Assembly (NCBI RefSeq): GCF_014764445.1
Contig: NZ_CP061721.1
Coordinates: 744,001 to 808,000 of the forward strand
Direction: 5' to 3'
DNA: 64,000 nucleotides
From: Pseudarthrobacter sp. BIM B-2242
GTDB taxonomy: Bacteria > Actinomycetota > Actinomycetes > Actinomycetales > Micrococcaceae
Positions 1 through 9,006 of the stretch are shown one piece after another. The notes beneath the pieces are model-generated. The model was not told where the DNA came from. It saw nothing but the letters and a program-made list of their open reading frames with translations, and searched no databases. Every line of letters starts with the position of its first letter. Position 1 is the stretch's first letter. The position numbers were made by a program, and so were the translations under genes.

Positions 1-299
1 ACCAGGGCCGGGCGGGACGCGGGCACACCGCGGCGCCAGACCAGCCACGCTGCCACGGCCATGGCCGTGTAGAGAAATGTCCACACGGGACCGAACAGCC
101 AGTTGGGCGGTGACCACGGAGCTTTGTCGGCGTCGACATACCAGCCGTCCACGTTGGCCATCGTGGAGAATGCACCCAGCCAGGCGACCAGGTACGAGGC
201 CGCCAGGAAGAGCACAAGGGCAATTGCCTGGACGCCCGGCCCGCGTTTGGGGCCGGCGCCTCCTGGCGCGTGGGAGGACTCTTCCGGCAGTAGCTTCAT
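1..299 (-). CDS. TspO/MBR family membrane protein (3' part outside the window)
   Basis: Only the first ~99 codons are present; the gene continues past the left edge. The ATG at 299 is preceded by AAGG about 8 nt upstream. After a short polar N-terminus comes a first membrane helix, then a segment around residues 60-75 reading APWSPPNWLFGPVWTFLYT. This is the signature of the TspO/peripheral benzodiazepine receptor family (W-x-P-P-x-x-x-F-x-x-V-W-x-x-L-Y), followed by the start of the next helix ending LVWRR. Family members are five-helix membrane proteins that bind tetrapyrroles or other hydrophobic ligands; the exact role here cannot be told. It is divergent from the FemAB gene at 394. Confidence 0.85.
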   Translation of the reverse strand, partial: MKLLPEESSHAPGGAGPKRGPGVQAIALVLFLAASYLVAWLGAFSTMANVDGWYVDADKAPWSPPNWLFGPVWTFLYTAMAVAAWLVWRRGVPASRPAL

Positions 300-378
300 G
301 GGTCAACCCTTGCGAAGCGTGGCGGCCGAGTCAAGCGGGCGCACAGCCCTGCTGGACTGGCAGGAGCGGTTCAGGCTT

Positions 379-384
379 TAGACT
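379..384 (+). promoter_or_regulatory. -10 hexamer TAGACT, near-leaderless start of the first FemAB gene
   Basis: TAGACT ends 9 nt before the ATG at 394, so transcription should start only 2-3 nt before the start codon. No Shine-Dalgarno sequence is visible. The same arrangement recurs at several genes in this window. Confidence 0.45.
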
Positions 385-393
385 TGTGGCTAC

Positions 394-1530
394 ATGTCCG
401 CACGCAGCCACGAGCACAGAACCACGAACGAAACCCTGAGATTGGACACTGCCCCCTTGCGAGAATTCACCGCCCGCTTTGCCACAGCGGAGGAAATTGA
501 GAACTGGGACAAGCACGTCACGGCCAACCCCAACGGCGGCAACATGCTGCAGTCAGCGGCCTACGCGTCCGTCAAGAACGGCAGCGGCTGGAATGTCCGC
601 TTCCTGGTCCTGGAGTCGGGCGGAACATCCAGTTATAACCTCGTCCTGGAGAAGAAGTTCCCTGTTCTGGGCCGCCTCTGGTACCTCATCAAGGGCCCGG
701 ACCTGGACTCCGCCGCGGATCTTAAGCCGGCCCTCGAAGCCTGCGCCGCGTTCGCCCGGAGCCGCAAGCTCAACGTCTTTAGCATCAAGATTGAACCGGA
801 CATCATCTCCTCGCCTGACGCCCAGGCGGAGCTCGTGGCGGCCGGCCTGGTGAAGGCACCCAACATCCAGTCGAACGACTCCACCGCGCTGCTGGACATC
901 ACCGCACCGGAAAACGAGGTGCTGCGTGCCATCTCGTCCCGCGCCCGGAACGCCATCCGCCGAGCGGAACGTGAAGGCTGCGAAGTTGTTGAGCGCGAAC
1001 AGAGCCCGGAAACGTACAGGGCGCTCTACGACCTGATGGCGGACACAGTGAATGCCAAGGGTTCCATGCCCCTGCGCAGCTACGAGTACTACGCCCGGTT
1101 CTGGGACGAGTTCTGCAACCGCGGCCAGGGCCGGTTCTTCTTCGTGTATGAGGACGGCAAACCCAGCGTTGGTGCCTTCGTGATCAATTACGGCGCCAAG
1201 GCAACGTACAAGGACGGCGGCTCCACGCAGAACCGCAAACAGTACGGCGATTCCCACCTGGTCCAGTGGGCCGCGATCCGCCGCATGCAGGAGCTGGGCT
1301 GCACCGAGTACGACTTCTGCGGAACCCCGCCGGCCGCGCAGATCAAGGACAAAGCCCACAACCTCTACGGCATGGGCATGTTCAAGACGAGCTTCACGAA
1401 GACTGTCACAGACTTCGTGGGCTGCCACGATTACGTCCTGGCCCCGCTCAGGTACGCCCTGTGGACCAAGGGTGCCGAACGGGTCTTCCGCCGGGTCGAA
1501 ACCGCCCGGACCGGCCAGCAGTTCTACTGA
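394..1530 (+). CDS. FemAB-family peptidyltransferase (interpeptide-bridge aminoacyltransferase), first copy
   Basis: A 378-residue protein of the FemX/FemAB (GNAT-fold) family, which transfers amino acids from aminoacyl-tRNA to the lysine side chain of peptidoglycan precursors on the cytoplasmic face of the membrane. Visible features are an N-terminal GNAT-like half (GNMLQS...W.VRFLVLESGG), the RARNAIRRAEREG segment typical of FemAB, and a second half with YKDGGSTQNRK and YDFCGTPP (compare YDF.G). It lacks the helical-arm insertion seen in the next gene. The gene is followed 91 nt later by a second FemAB gene in the same direction, suggesting sequential addition of different bridge residues. 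The ATG at 394 is chosen because a -10 box lies just before it. The donor amino acid cannot be predicted. Confidence 0.85.
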   Translation: MSARSHEHRTTNETLRLDTAPLREFTARFATAEEIENWDKHVTANPNGGNMLQSAAYASVKNGSGWNVRFLVLESGGTSSYNLVLEKKFPVLGRLWYLIKGPDLDSAADLKPALEACAAFARSRKLNVFSIKIEPDIISSPDAQAELVAAGLVKAPNIQSNDSTALLDITAPENEVLRAISSRARNAIRRAEREGCEVVEREQSPETYRALYDLMADTVNAKGSMPLRSYEYYARFWDEFCNRGQGRFFFVYEDGKPSVGAFVINYGAKATYKDGGSTQNRKQYGDSHLVQWAAIRRMQELGCTEYDFCGTPPAAQIKDKAHNLYGMGMFKTSFTKTVTDFVGCHDYVLAPLRYALWTKGAERVFRRVETARTGQQFY

Positions 1531-1621
1531 CAGCCCCTCAGCGAACACCCACCGAACCACACACAGACGAACGCCGGCGCATGCCCCAGCCGGCGGCACA
1601 GCCACAGATGAGGTTACTTCC

Positions 1622-2938
1622 GTGAATCCAACCAAGGCAGGAACCGGGCTCGAGCTCGGGGTCCTCAGCGATGCCGAGTTCGAGACCTTCTCGCTCAACC
1701 ATCCCCAAAACAACTTCATCCAGTCCGTCGGGTTCGTCCGGTTCCAGCGCGCCCGCGGCCAGGTAGTGGAACTGTTCGGTGTCAGGCGCGACGGTGAACT
1801 CGTGGCCGCCGGCAAACTGAACTACACCACCAACCGGTTCGGCTACAAAGTGTGCGAGTGCGCCAAAGGCCCCCTCATGGACTACACGGACGCCGCCTTG
1901 GTGCGTGACGTCGTCGGGCTTCTCAAAGAGCGCGCAGCGGCCCGCAAGGCCGCAGAACTGCGGATCTCCCCGAACCTGCCGTACATCGCCCGCGATGAGG
2001 ACGGCGCCGAGCACCCCGAGATAACGGACAACAGGCCGCTGGTGTCCGAGCTGGCGCGCCTGGGCTTTGAACACCAGGGCTCGGAGATGGACTTCGTCAA
2101 TGTGAACTGGATGTTCGTCAAAACGCTCGAAGGCATCAAGGACTCTGAAGAGCTCATCATGAGCACCAGCTACCGGACCCGCAAGGCCATCCGCAAGGCA
2201 GAGAAGAACGGTGTGTTCCTGGAACAGGCCACGCTCGAGACGCTGGATGAGTTCTACAACGCCCTCAGCACCGCCGGGAACGAGAAGGGGTTCGTCTACC
2301 GGGAGCGCGAATACTACGAACAGCTCCTGCGGACCACGACACCCGAGTTCACCAAGCTCATGATGGCCAAGATCGACATTCCCGCGTACCGGAAATCGAT
2401 CACAGAGCGCCTGGAAGCCGAATCGGCGGCCGCTGCCGAGCTGCGGCGTGAGGTCGAGGAAACCGGCAGCAAAAAGAAGGCCAACCGGCTCAAGGTGGTC
2501 CAGGACCTCGTGGACAGCTACGAACGCAGCCTGAAGGACATTGAGCGGTTCCCGGACTCGGTGGGTGTGGCCACCGTGGCAGCCATCCACTTCGTCTGCT
2601 TCGGCGACGAGGTGGTGTGCGTGATCGGCGGGACCGTCCAGGACTACATCTACTTCAACGGCGCCACCTCCCTGTATTGGGGCATGATGCTCCACGGCCT
2701 GGAGAAGGGATATGCCCGGTACAACTTCTACGGCACCTTCGGTATCGAGGGGCAGGACGAAGAAGGACACGGCGGGTACCAGTTCAAGAAGGGCTTCGGC
2801 GGCGAGGTGGTCCAGCTGGTGGGCAACTTCGTGACCCCGGTGCGGCCGCTCCCGTTCCAGGCCAACCGCCTGGCCCGCGCCGCCGTGGCAGCGGCCCGGA
2901 CAGTACTCGGCAAACTGCCGCTGAAGCGGCAGGCATAA
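1622..2938 (+). CDS. FemAB-family peptidyltransferase with helical arm, second copy
   Basis: A 438-residue FemA/FemB/MurM-type aminoacyltransferase. The GTG at 1622 is preferred because GAGG lies about 9 nt upstream; upstream in-frame codons overlap the tail of the previous gene and look non-coding. GNAT-like half one is followed by TSYRTRKAIRKAEKNG near residue 180. A charged, heptad-like segment around residues 255-315 (ERLEAESAAAAELRREVEE... to YERSLKDIE) fits the coiled-coil, seryl-tRNA-synthetase-like arm known from FemA. The second GNAT-like half contains YARYNFYGTFG. The protein should act on lipid II in the cytoplasm next to the first copy. Two different FemAB enzymes in tandem fit the multi-residue bridges known for Arthrobacter peptidoglycans; that link is inference. 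Confidence 0.87.
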   Translation: MNPTKAGTGLELGVLSDAEFETFSLNHPQNNFIQSVGFVRFQRARGQVVELFGVRRDGELVAAGKLNYTTNRFGYKVCECAKGPLMDYTDAALVRDVVGLLKERAAARKAAELRISPNLPYIARDEDGAEHPEITDNRPLVSELARLGFEHQGSEMDFVNVNWMFVKTLEGIKDSEELIMSTSYRTRKAIRKAEKNGVFLEQATLETLDEFYNALSTAGNEKGFVYREREYYEQLLRTTTPEFTKLMMAKIDIPAYRKSITERLEAESAAAAELRREVEETGSKKKANRLKVVQDLVDSYERSLKDIERFPDSVGVATVAAIHFVCFGDEVVCVIGGTVQDYIYFNGATSLYWGMMLHGLEKGYARYNFYGTFGIEGQDEEGHGGYQFKKGFGGEVVQLVGNFVTPVRPLPFQANRLARAAVAAARTVLGKLPLKRQA

Positions 2939-2975
2939 CACCAATCCACCAAAGCGCAGAGGGAGGCGGACCAAC

Positions 2976-4463
2976 GTGAACAAACGTCCCGAGAATTACC
3001 GCGGCAAGCCTCATACAGACGGCCTGCCCAAGACAGAGCCGCTCTCGCCCTCCCAGCTCGGCCACGATGCTGCGGCCAAACGGATGCTGCGGCGCCTGGT
3101 CCAGGGGGAGAACCCGCCGACGGCGCCAATGAGCATCGTGGACAGGCTCGCCGGGAGCCCCTACGCCAACCCCATGATCCAGGTGGGCGGGGTGGACACC
3201 TCCGCCCGGAAAACCCTGGACTTTGCCCTGCACCTCGCCGAGACCATGTTCCGGTACGGGGCGGGCGCGCTGGAGGTGGAGACGAGCATTATTGCCGTGA
3301 CCGCGGCGCTGGGGCTGAAAAACATCGAGGTGGATATCACCAACCAGTCGGTGGCCATCAACTACGCCCCGAAGGACCAGCCACCGATTGCGCTGCTTCG
3401 GGTGGTGCGGTCCTGGACCAACAACTACGCCGGACTGGCCAAGGTACACCGGCTGGTGACCGACATCGTGGCCGGGGGAGTGGGCCGCGACGAGGCCGTC
3501 CGCCGGCTCGACGAGGCCATCACCAGCCCCAAGCCGTTCCCGCGCTGGATGGTCACCATGGCCTTCGGCGTGTTTGCCGCGGTCTTTGTGGGCGTCCTGG
3601 GCGGCGGCCCGGCGTCCTCGGCCATTGCTTTTGTGGCCAACCTTGGCGTCAGCCTACTCGCCCGGCAGCTGGGCCGGTGGCGGGTGCCGGACTTCTTTAC
3701 GACGGCGGCCTGCGCCTTCGCGGTCACCCTCACCGCGCTGCTGTTGTGGCGCTTCGGCCTGACCAATGCGCCGGCCATCGTTGTAGTGGGCGGCATCCTC
3801 CTGCTCCTGCCCACAGGGCGCCTTGTCTCCTCCGTCCAGGACGCCATTAACGGATTCCCCGTCACGGCAGCCGGCCGGTTCCTTTCCACGTTGCTGACTT
3901 TCGGCGCGATTGTGGCCGGCATCGCGGTGGCCTTCGTGGTGGGGTCGATGACCGGGATGCAGGCGATCGACGTCACGCAGACGTTCCCCCCGGCTTACGA
4001 CCTGTGGGTCCTGGTGATCTTCATCGCCGTTGCCGTGATGGCCATTGGCATCACGGAGCAGACCTCGTGGGATCTGCTGCTGCCCACCGCCGGTGTGGGG
4101 GTGGTGGGCTACTTTGTCCTGCTGGGTGCAGGATCGCTTGGCATCGGCGACCGGTTCTCACCGGCACTCGCCGCCGTGGTCATCGGCCTGCTGGCACGGG
4201 TGGTGGCACTGAAGATGGGCGCCCCGCAGCTGGTGGTGGCTGTTCCGGCGGCACTGATCCTGCTGCCCGGCCTGACCATTTTCCGCTCGATGTACGTCCT
4301 GACCATCGAGGAATCAGAAATCCTGCTGGGCGCCGGCGGCATGCTCAACGCCGGCGCCATTGTCCTCGCTACCGCGGCCGGGATTGTCCTCGGCGACACC
4401 CTGGCGCGGCCGCTGACGCGCAGCCTGGCGAGCAACGAGCGGCGGCGCGCCCGGCGGCGGTGA
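2976..4463 (+). CDS. threonine/serine exporter family protein (ThrE-like)
   Basis: A 495-residue membrane protein. GTG at 2976 follows GGGAGGCGG at 5-8 nt. The N-terminal half is soluble, with the DUF1212/ThrE pattern (LDFALHLAETMFRYGAGALEVETSI, then a cytosolic alpha/beta region). From about residue 190 to the end there are roughly ten hydrophobic helices, as in Corynebacterium ThrE, which exports threonine and serine using the proton gradient. It lies 37 bp after the FemAB pair in the same direction, so they could share a transcript, although a functional link is not shown. It converges on the next gene with only 4 bp between the two stops. Confidence 0.85.
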   Translation: MNKRPENYRGKPHTDGLPKTEPLSPSQLGHDAAAKRMLRRLVQGENPPTAPMSIVDRLAGSPYANPMIQVGGVDTSARKTLDFALHLAETMFRYGAGALEVETSIIAVTAALGLKNIEVDITNQSVAINYAPKDQPPIALLRVVRSWTNNYAGLAKVHRLVTDIVAGGVGRDEAVRRLDEAITSPKPFPRWMVTMAFGVFAAVFVGVLGGGPASSAIAFVANLGVSLLARQLGRWRVPDFFTTAACAFAVTLTALLLWRFGLTNAPAIVVVGGILLLLPTGRLVSSVQDAINGFPVTAAGRFLSTLLTFGAIVAGIAVAFVVGSMTGMQAIDVTQTFPPAYDLWVLVIFIAVAVMAIGITEQTSWDLLLPTAGVGVVGYFVLLGAGSLGIGDRFSPALAAVVIGLLARVVALKMGAPQLVVAVPAALILLPGLTIFRSMYVLTIEESEILLGAGGMLNAGAIVLATAAGIVLGDTLARPLTRSLASNERRRARRR

Positions 4464-4467
4464 TGCT

Positions 4468-5307
4468 TTAGATCTTCCCTACGGGGAGCTTCTTCTCCGC
4501 CTGGAAATCGTCCTCCACCCGGCCCTGGGCCCAGTAACCGGACAGCGATACCTGGCTCCGCTGAAGGCCCCGCTGGACAAAGAGCACATCGCGCAGCGCC
4601 TTCATGTAGCCGCGCTCGCCATGGGCAAAAACATCAACGCGTCCTGCCGGCCACTCGGCGTCAGCCACTGCCGACACCAGGAGGTTGCCGGAGCCGGCGG
4701 GAATGCCGTTGCGGCGGAGCCACGTGACCTGCACACCGTCCGGGGCGCCGATTGGCTGGACATCGGCATCGCTGTCCACCTCGAGGAACGCAAGGCCCTG
4801 TGCTTCCGCGGGCAGTGATTCGATGGCTGCCGCGATTGCCGGAAGGGCGGCCTCGTCCCCGGCGAAGAGATACCAGTCTGCCTCCGGCGACGGGTTGTAG
4901 GCACCGCCCGGACCGGTGAACGTGAAGGTGTCGCCCGGCTTGGCTGCGGCGGCCCACGGCCCGGCCAGTCCCTCGTCCCCGTGAATCACAAAGTCGATGG
5001 CCAGTTCCTGCGCTGCGGTATCCACCCAGCGGACCGTGTAGGTGCGGGTAAAGGGCCACTGCGCCCGGGGCATGGTCTCCCGGATGGTCCACAGGTCCAG
5101 GGGCAGGGCATACTCCACACCCGGCTGCGGGAACACAATTTTTACGTAGCGGTCCACGAAGCTGTTGTTCTCATAGGCGGCAAAGCCCGGGCCGCCGGCC
5201 ACGATCCTGACCATGTGGGGCGAGAGTTCTTCCCGCCGGATCACGGTGAGGTCAATCTGGGGACGTGTCTTCTTTGTTGCGCTCGTGGCGGCCGGGACTG
5301 TGCTCAT
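4468..5307 (-). CDS. siderophore-interacting protein (FAD-dependent ferric-siderophore reductase)
   Basis: A 279-residue ViuB/SIP-family flavoreductase, which releases iron from imported ferric siderophores in the cytoplasm using NAD(P)H. The FAD-binding half contains RTYTVRWVD (compare R-x-Y-T/S) near residue 85 and IDFVIHGDEGLAGPWAAAAKPGD, the usual HG..GPA.WA...GD block. The C-terminal half is the SIP domain with WYLFAGDEAALPAI and ends GYWAQGRVEDDF. Start is the ATG at 5307. A palindromic IdeR box covers this start codon and the -10 region, so expression should be iron-repressed and the mRNA probably leaderless. No siderophore transporter lies beside it. Confidence 0.9.
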   Translation of the reverse strand: MSTVPAATSATKKTRPQIDLTVIRREELSPHMVRIVAGGPGFAAYENNSFVDRYVKIVFPQPGVEYALPLDLWTIRETMPRAQWPFTRTYTVRWVDTAAQELAIDFVIHGDEGLAGPWAAAAKPGDTFTFTGPGGAYNPSPEADWYLFAGDEAALPAIAAAIESLPAEAQGLAFLEVDSDADVQPIGAPDGVQVTWLRRNGIPAGSGNLLVSAVADAEWPAGRVDVFAHGERGYMKALRDVLFVQRGLQRSQVSLSGYWAQGRVEDDFQAEKKLPVGKI

Positions 5308-5325
5308 AAGGCAAGCCTAAGCTAA
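5307..5325 (-). promoter_or_regulatory. IdeR/DtxR iron box overlapping -10 and start codon of the siderophore reductase
   Basis: On the minus strand the 19-mer reads TTAGCTTAGGCTTGCCTTA, matching 15 of 19 positions of the IdeR consensus TTAGGTTAGSCTAACCTAA and nearly palindromic. It contains a -10 hexamer TAGGCT (5319-5314) ending 6 nt before the ATG. It also overlaps the stop codon of ung (5322-5324). An IdeR gene lies at 23316. Confidence 0.8.
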
Positions 5326-6092
5326 ACAACCGGGGGCAGTTCCCAGGTTACGCCGGACGAGCCCTGCTCCCGCAGCAGTTCATTGATGGTGCTGAACGGC
5401 CTGGAACCGAAGAAACCGCGCGACGCCGACAAGGGACTCGGGTGCGCGCTGGAGACCACGGCCACGCCGGACAGCAGCGGCCGGACACTCTCCGCATCCT
5501 TGCCCCAGAGCACGGCCACGAGTGGCGGCCTGCCGCCGCCGGCGGTGCGGCGGTTGGCAACCGCGGTGACTGCCGCCGTCGTAACGGCTTCCCAGCCCTT
5601 GCCCCGGTGGGAACCGGCGGCACCGGCCCGGACGCTCATGACCCGGTTCAGCAGGAGGACGCCCTGGCCCGCCCACGCGGACAGGTCGCCGTGGACGCGG
5701 GCGGGAATACCCAGATCAGACTCGAGTTCACGGTAGATGTTGGCCAGGCTCCGGGGGATGGGGCGGGTCCGCGCGTCAACGGCGAAGGACAGGCCGATTG
5801 GGTGACCGGGCGTCGGGTAGGGGTCCTGGCCCACGATCAGGACCTTGACCTCCGCCAGCGGCTGCCTGAAGGCGCGGAGAACGTTCGACGGCGAGGGCAG
5901 GACGTTGTGCCCCGCCGCGACTTCTTGTGCCAGGAACGCAAGCACTCTCCGGAGCTCGGGCTCAACCGTCACCAGGGCGGCGGCCCAGTCCGGGGCCATC
6001 AGCTCAGGCAGCGGCATTTCGGCAAGCCCGGCGTACGACGCGGCATCTGCCGGCTCCGCCTCCAGCTCGAACAGGGCATCGGATTCAAACAC
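5322..6092 (-). CDS. ung: uracil-DNA glycosylase, family 1
   Basis: A 256-residue enzyme that removes uracil from DNA to start base-excision repair. [19 protein letters not shown] motif A ([17 protein letters not shown]) carries the catalytic Asp near residue 90; the His usual after PY is replaced by Pro, as in other actinobacterial Ung. The C-terminal motif [18 protein letters not shown] is the uracil/DNA-binding loop. The GTG at 6092 is preferred to an upstream ATG because homology begins shortly after it and the upstream stretch is rich in Cys/Pro and looks untranslated. The stop codon lies inside the IdeR box of the next gene, so ung mRNA probably reads into it. Confidence 0.92.
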   Translation of the reverse strand: MFESDALFELEAEPADAASYAGLAEMPLPELMAPDWAAALVTVEPELRRVLAFLAQEVAAGHNVLPSPSNVLRAFRQPLAEVKVLIVGQDPYPTPGHPIGLSFAVDARTRPIPRSLANIYRELESDLGIPARVHGDLSAWAGQGVLLLNRVMSVRAGAAGSHRGKGWEAVTTAAVTAVANRRTAGGGRPPLVAVLWGKDAESVRPLLSGVAVVSSAHPSPLSASRGFFGSRPFSTINELLREQGSSGVTWELPPVV

Positions 6093-6229
6093 GGTCCCAT
6101 TCTCGCAGGGTTGACGGCAGGGAATGCCTGCCGTGGTGGGGAAAGCAACAGCGCCACAAATGACAAGCATGTTATTCACGCCGTAGCATGGGATGAGATT
6201 TCCAAACCAAACCAGCGAAGGGATGTGCC

Positions 6230-6559
6230 GTGGCGGAGCCTGCTCGGGAACACGTGCCGGAGCCCGCAGAACGGAAACCGGTGCTGGCGGATTTCACCCT
6301 CCGGGACTCCCCGTTGAGCGAGCGGGACCAGCAGATGCTGGCCCTCGAACGGCAGTGGTGGAAGTACGCCGGGGCCAAGGAACAAGCCGTCAGGGAGCTC
6401 TTCGACCTGTCCGCCACGCACTATTACCAGCTGCTGAATGCCCTCATTGATTCCGAGGCGGCGCTGGCCCACGACCCCATGCTGGTCAAGAGATTGCGTA
6501 GACTACGTACGTCGCGTCACCGGGCGCGCACTGCACGCCGCCTGGGTTCCGACGCCTGA
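6230..6559 (+). CDS. DUF3263 domain protein
   Basis: A 109-residue protein with the compact actinobacterial DUF3263 domain: [39 protein letters not shown] followed by a basic tail with paired Arg ([19 protein letters not shown]). The domain resembles a small helix-turn-helix ([18 protein letters not shown]), so DNA binding is plausible but unproven. GTG at 6230 has AAGGGA about 7 nt upstream. It lies just upstream of, and in the same direction as, the LytR_C gene, an arrangement common in this group of bacteria. Confidence 0.85.
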   Translation: MAEPAREHVPEPAERKPVLADFTLRDSPLSERDQQMLALERQWWKYAGAKEQAVRELFDLSATHYYQLLNALIDSEAALAHDPMLVKRLRRLRTSRHRARTARRLGSDA

Positions 6560-6610
6560 CTAACCTCGTGCTGAGCCATCAGCAGCAATCACCAAGGATG
6601 TCTCTGCACC

Positions 6611-7255
6611 ATGACCAAATACGCTCGGGATGAATTCGACAAGGTTCCGGAGGCCGCCTCAAGGCAAGGCGTCCACCGCGCAGCCTCGGCACCTGTCCGG
6701 CACCGGCTCTGGCCCATCCTTTCCGTAGGGATCGCCGCGCTGGCGATCGGCCTGGTCTCGTTCCTTATCCTCCCCAAACTCGGCATTACCCAGGCCGGAA
6801 CTGAGCTGTCCACCAGCCTGGGGTCGTCCACTTCCCAAGAGGCCGGCACAGCTCCTTCGGCCAGCCCTGGTGCTTCGCCAAGTCCGGATCCTTCCCCGGA
6901 TTCGCAGCCTTCGGAGAGCCCGGAAACCGGGTCCGAAGCGTCTGCCTCGCCGTCCGCCACCGAATCCCCGGCTGCTGTCCTGAACAAAGCCCAGGGCGTT
7001 GCCGTATACAACGCGGCAGGCACGGCCGGGCTCGCCGGACGCGTCAGTTCAGTGCTCCAGAACGACGGCTGGACGCTGGGACAGGTGGGCAACTGGGCCG
7101 GTGCGCCGCAGCAGGGCTCCGTGATCTTCTACTCCGGTGCCGCGCAGCAGGCCAACGCCGAGGCCCTCGCCGCCCTGCTGGGCATTCCCGCGCTGGTCAA
7201 CAGCCAGGAATTCCGGGTTCCCCTGGTCGTGGTTCTGGGGCCCGGATACCGCTGA
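6611..7255 (+). CDS. LytR C-terminal domain membrane-anchored protein
   Basis: A 214-residue protein with a cytoplasmic N-terminus, one transmembrane helix (about residues 33-57, LWPILSVGIAALAIGLVSFLILP), a Ser/Pro/Glu/Ala-rich extracellular linker (about 75-125) and a C-terminal LytR_C domain starting at GVAVYNAAGTAGLAGRVSSVL. The domain is found at the end of LytR-CpsA-Psr phosphotransferases, but here it stands alone without the catalytic part, so it is probably a wall-associated accessory or ligand-binding protein. Start ATG 6611 has AAGGATG about 12 nt upstream. Confidence 0.82.
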   Translation: MTKYARDEFDKVPEAASRQGVHRAASAPVRHRLWPILSVGIAALAIGLVSFLILPKLGITQAGTELSTSLGSSTSQEAGTAPSASPGASPSPDPSPDSQPSESPETGSEASASPSATESPAAVLNKAQGVAVYNAAGTAGLAGRVSSVLQNDGWTLGQVGNWAGAPQQGSVIFYSGAAQQANAEALAALLGIPALVNSQEFRVPLVVVLGPGYR

Positions 7256-7424
7256 CCCCTCCGGGGTTACGCGTGGATAACATTCAGCACCGCAGCAGCC
7301 GTGTGACTCGGCCCCCGCGACGGCTTGTGGCTAGAGTGATTTCAGGCGACGGTCCACAAGCAGGTCCGTAAAAACGCGGCACACAGCGGAGTGGCTCGTC
7401 GGGACGACGGAAAGAGTGGACATC

Positions 7425-7631
7425 ATGGCACTGGGAACCGTGAAGTGGTTCAACGCCGAAAAAGGCTATGGCTTCATCACCGTGGACGGCTCGGGGGATG
7501 ACGTTTTTGTGCACTGGTCTGCCATTGACGGCGAAGGCTACCGGGCCCTCGAAGAAGGCCAGCGTGTGCAGCTCGAAGTTGGCGAAGGCGAGAAAGGCCC
7601 GCAGGCCGAAAGCGTCCGGCCCGCGCAGTGA
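7425..7631 (+). CDS. cold-shock protein (CspA family)
   Basis: A 68-residue single cold-shock domain with both RNA-binding motifs: [12 protein letters not shown] (RNP1-like) and DVFVHWSAI (RNP2). It binds single-stranded nucleic acid and melts RNA structure. ATG at 7425 is chosen over an in-frame ATG at 7416 because the domain starts there. It has a long leader (end of the previous gene to start, about 170 nt), as is usual for csp genes. Its stop overlaps the GTG of the next gene (GTGA), which would couple translation of a solute-binding lipoprotein to it. Confidence 0.92.
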   Translation: MALGTVKWFNAEKGYGFITVDGSGDDVFVHWSAIDGEGYRALEEGQRVQLEVGEGEKGPQAESVRPAQ

Positions 7632-8911
7632 TCGTCAGCAGACAGATTTCCACGGCCTTCCGGACACTCACGGCAGCAGCCCTGCTGCTGGCATTGGCCG
7701 GCTGCGGTGGCGCCGCGGGAGGCAACGCGCGGCTGGACACCGTGGAGGCCTCCGGTGACGGCGCCCTGCGCATCGGCCTGATCCAGGACAGTACGGGAGC
7801 GCAGAGCTTCCTCAACGATTCACAGCGGGCCGCCGCCGAGCTCGCCATCAATGACATCAACGCCGCCGGGGGCCACAAGGGAAAGCCCGTGGAATTGATC
7901 ATCGGAGCCGGAGACGGCGCCGGGTCCCAAGCCAGGAACCTCGCCGAAGCCAACGCCGACGTGGTGATCGGGCCCACCGATTCCAGCCAGGCAGCAACTG
8001 CCATCGACGTCCTCTCCGCGGACAGGATTCCGCTGATTTCGCCAGCGAACGCCGCCTCCGCGCTGAGTGCCTATAAAAGCGGCGGTTACTATTTCCGGAC
8101 CGCCGCCGCTGACATCGCCCAGGCATCCGTGCTGGTCAAGCTTGCCAAGGACGGCGGAGCGAAGAGTATTTCCGTTGTCCACCAGGACAGCGCCTACGGC
8201 AAGGACGTGTCCGCAGCGGTAGCCAGTGCCGCGACCGCCGCGGGCGGCCTGAAGACCGTGAGCACCTCCGCATTCGCACCGGGCGCCGCGGGGCCGGCAG
8301 CCGCTGCCGCGCAAGCGGCAAAGCCGGACGCCGTGGTGCTGATCGCGCGGGACGACGCCCAGGGCGCGCTCGCCGAACTCAACAACGCCGGGCTTTCCGG
8401 CAGCAAACTCATCCTCAGCGACGGCGCCTTTGCCCAGTACGGGCAGGGGCTGGGATCAAAGGCCTTGGATGGTGCCCGTGCCGTGGTGCCGGGTGTGCTT
8501 GCGTCGGCGGCGTTCCAGGCCCGGCTGCTGGCAATTGATCCGGCGTTAAAGGATCTGTCGTTCGCGGCTGAGGCGTACGACGCCGTGATTCTGGCGGCCC
8601 TAGCGGCGGCAGCGGCCGGGGATGACGCCGGACGCTCCATCGCAGCCAACCTGATCGGCGTATCGGGAGGTAACGCCAGCGCCACGTCCGGGGCGGCAGG
8701 CGGGCAGGCCGGCACGCCGTGCCTGACGTACGCCGACTGCCTGGCGGCCCTGAAGTCCGGCGCGACGGTGAATTACGACGGCGAATCCGGGCCGGTTGCC
8801 TTCGATTCGCAGGGAGACATCACCACGGCAAACTTCATGGTGTTTACGTATGGAGCGGATAACCGGGCCGTACTCACCGGACGTGAGGCGGCAGGACGGT
8901 CAACGGCCTGA
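7628..8911 (+). CDS. branched-chain amino-acid-type ABC solute-binding lipoprotein
   Basis: A 427-residue secreted lipoprotein. The N-terminus has a hydrophobic stretch ending LALAGC, a lipobox that would place Cys at residue 26 for lipid attachment. The mature part is a type I periplasmic-binding fold of the LivJ/Peripla_BP_6 kind ([11 protein letters not shown]... [12 protein letters not shown]..., [34 protein letters not shown]). No permease or ATPase gene is adjacent, so it is an orphan binding protein or a sensor. The GTG at 7628 overlaps the csp stop codon by 4 bp. The C-terminal part contains a CxxxxxC segment ([13 protein letters not shown]) that could form a disulfide. Confidence 0.85.
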   Translation: MIVSRQISTAFRTLTAAALLLALAGCGGAAGGNARLDTVEASGDGALRIGLIQDSTGAQSFLNDSQRAAAELAINDINAAGGHKGKPVELIIGAGDGAGSQARNLAEANADVVIGPTDSSQAATAIDVLSADRIPLISPANAASALSAYKSGGYYFRTAAADIAQASVLVKLAKDGGAKSISVVHQDSAYGKDVSAAVASAATAAGGLKTVSTSAFAPGAAGPAAAAAQAAKPDAVVLIARDDAQGALAELNNAGLSGSKLILSDGAFAQYGQGLGSKALDGARAVVPGVLASAAFQARLLAIDPALKDLSFAAEAYDAVILAALAAAAAGDDAGRSIAANLIGVSGGNASATSGAAGGQAGTPCLTYADCLAALKSGATVNYDGESGPVAFDSQGDITTANFMVFTYGADNRAVLTGREAAGRSTA

Positions 8912-8962
8912 TCGCCAGCGGCGAACGGCGGCCGCCGGATAGGCGGTTCCGGCCTTCATTCG

Positions 8963-9006
8963 CTTGCACTCTCACCTAGGGAGTGCTAATTATTGAGTTA
9001 GCACTC
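8963..9006 (+). promoter_or_regulatory. CIRCE operator with three half-sites and groEL promoter
   Basis: CTTGCACTC (8963-8971, 7/9 of the half-site), 9-nt spacer, GAGTGCTAA (8981-8989, perfect), 8-nt spacer, TTAGCACTC (8998-9006, perfect). The first pair is a standard HrcA CIRCE element (N9). The second pair is inverted in the opposite sense. A promoter TTGCAC (8964-8969), 17 bp, TAATTA (8987-8992) sits inside it, so HrcA binding would block RNA polymerase. Confidence 0.88.
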
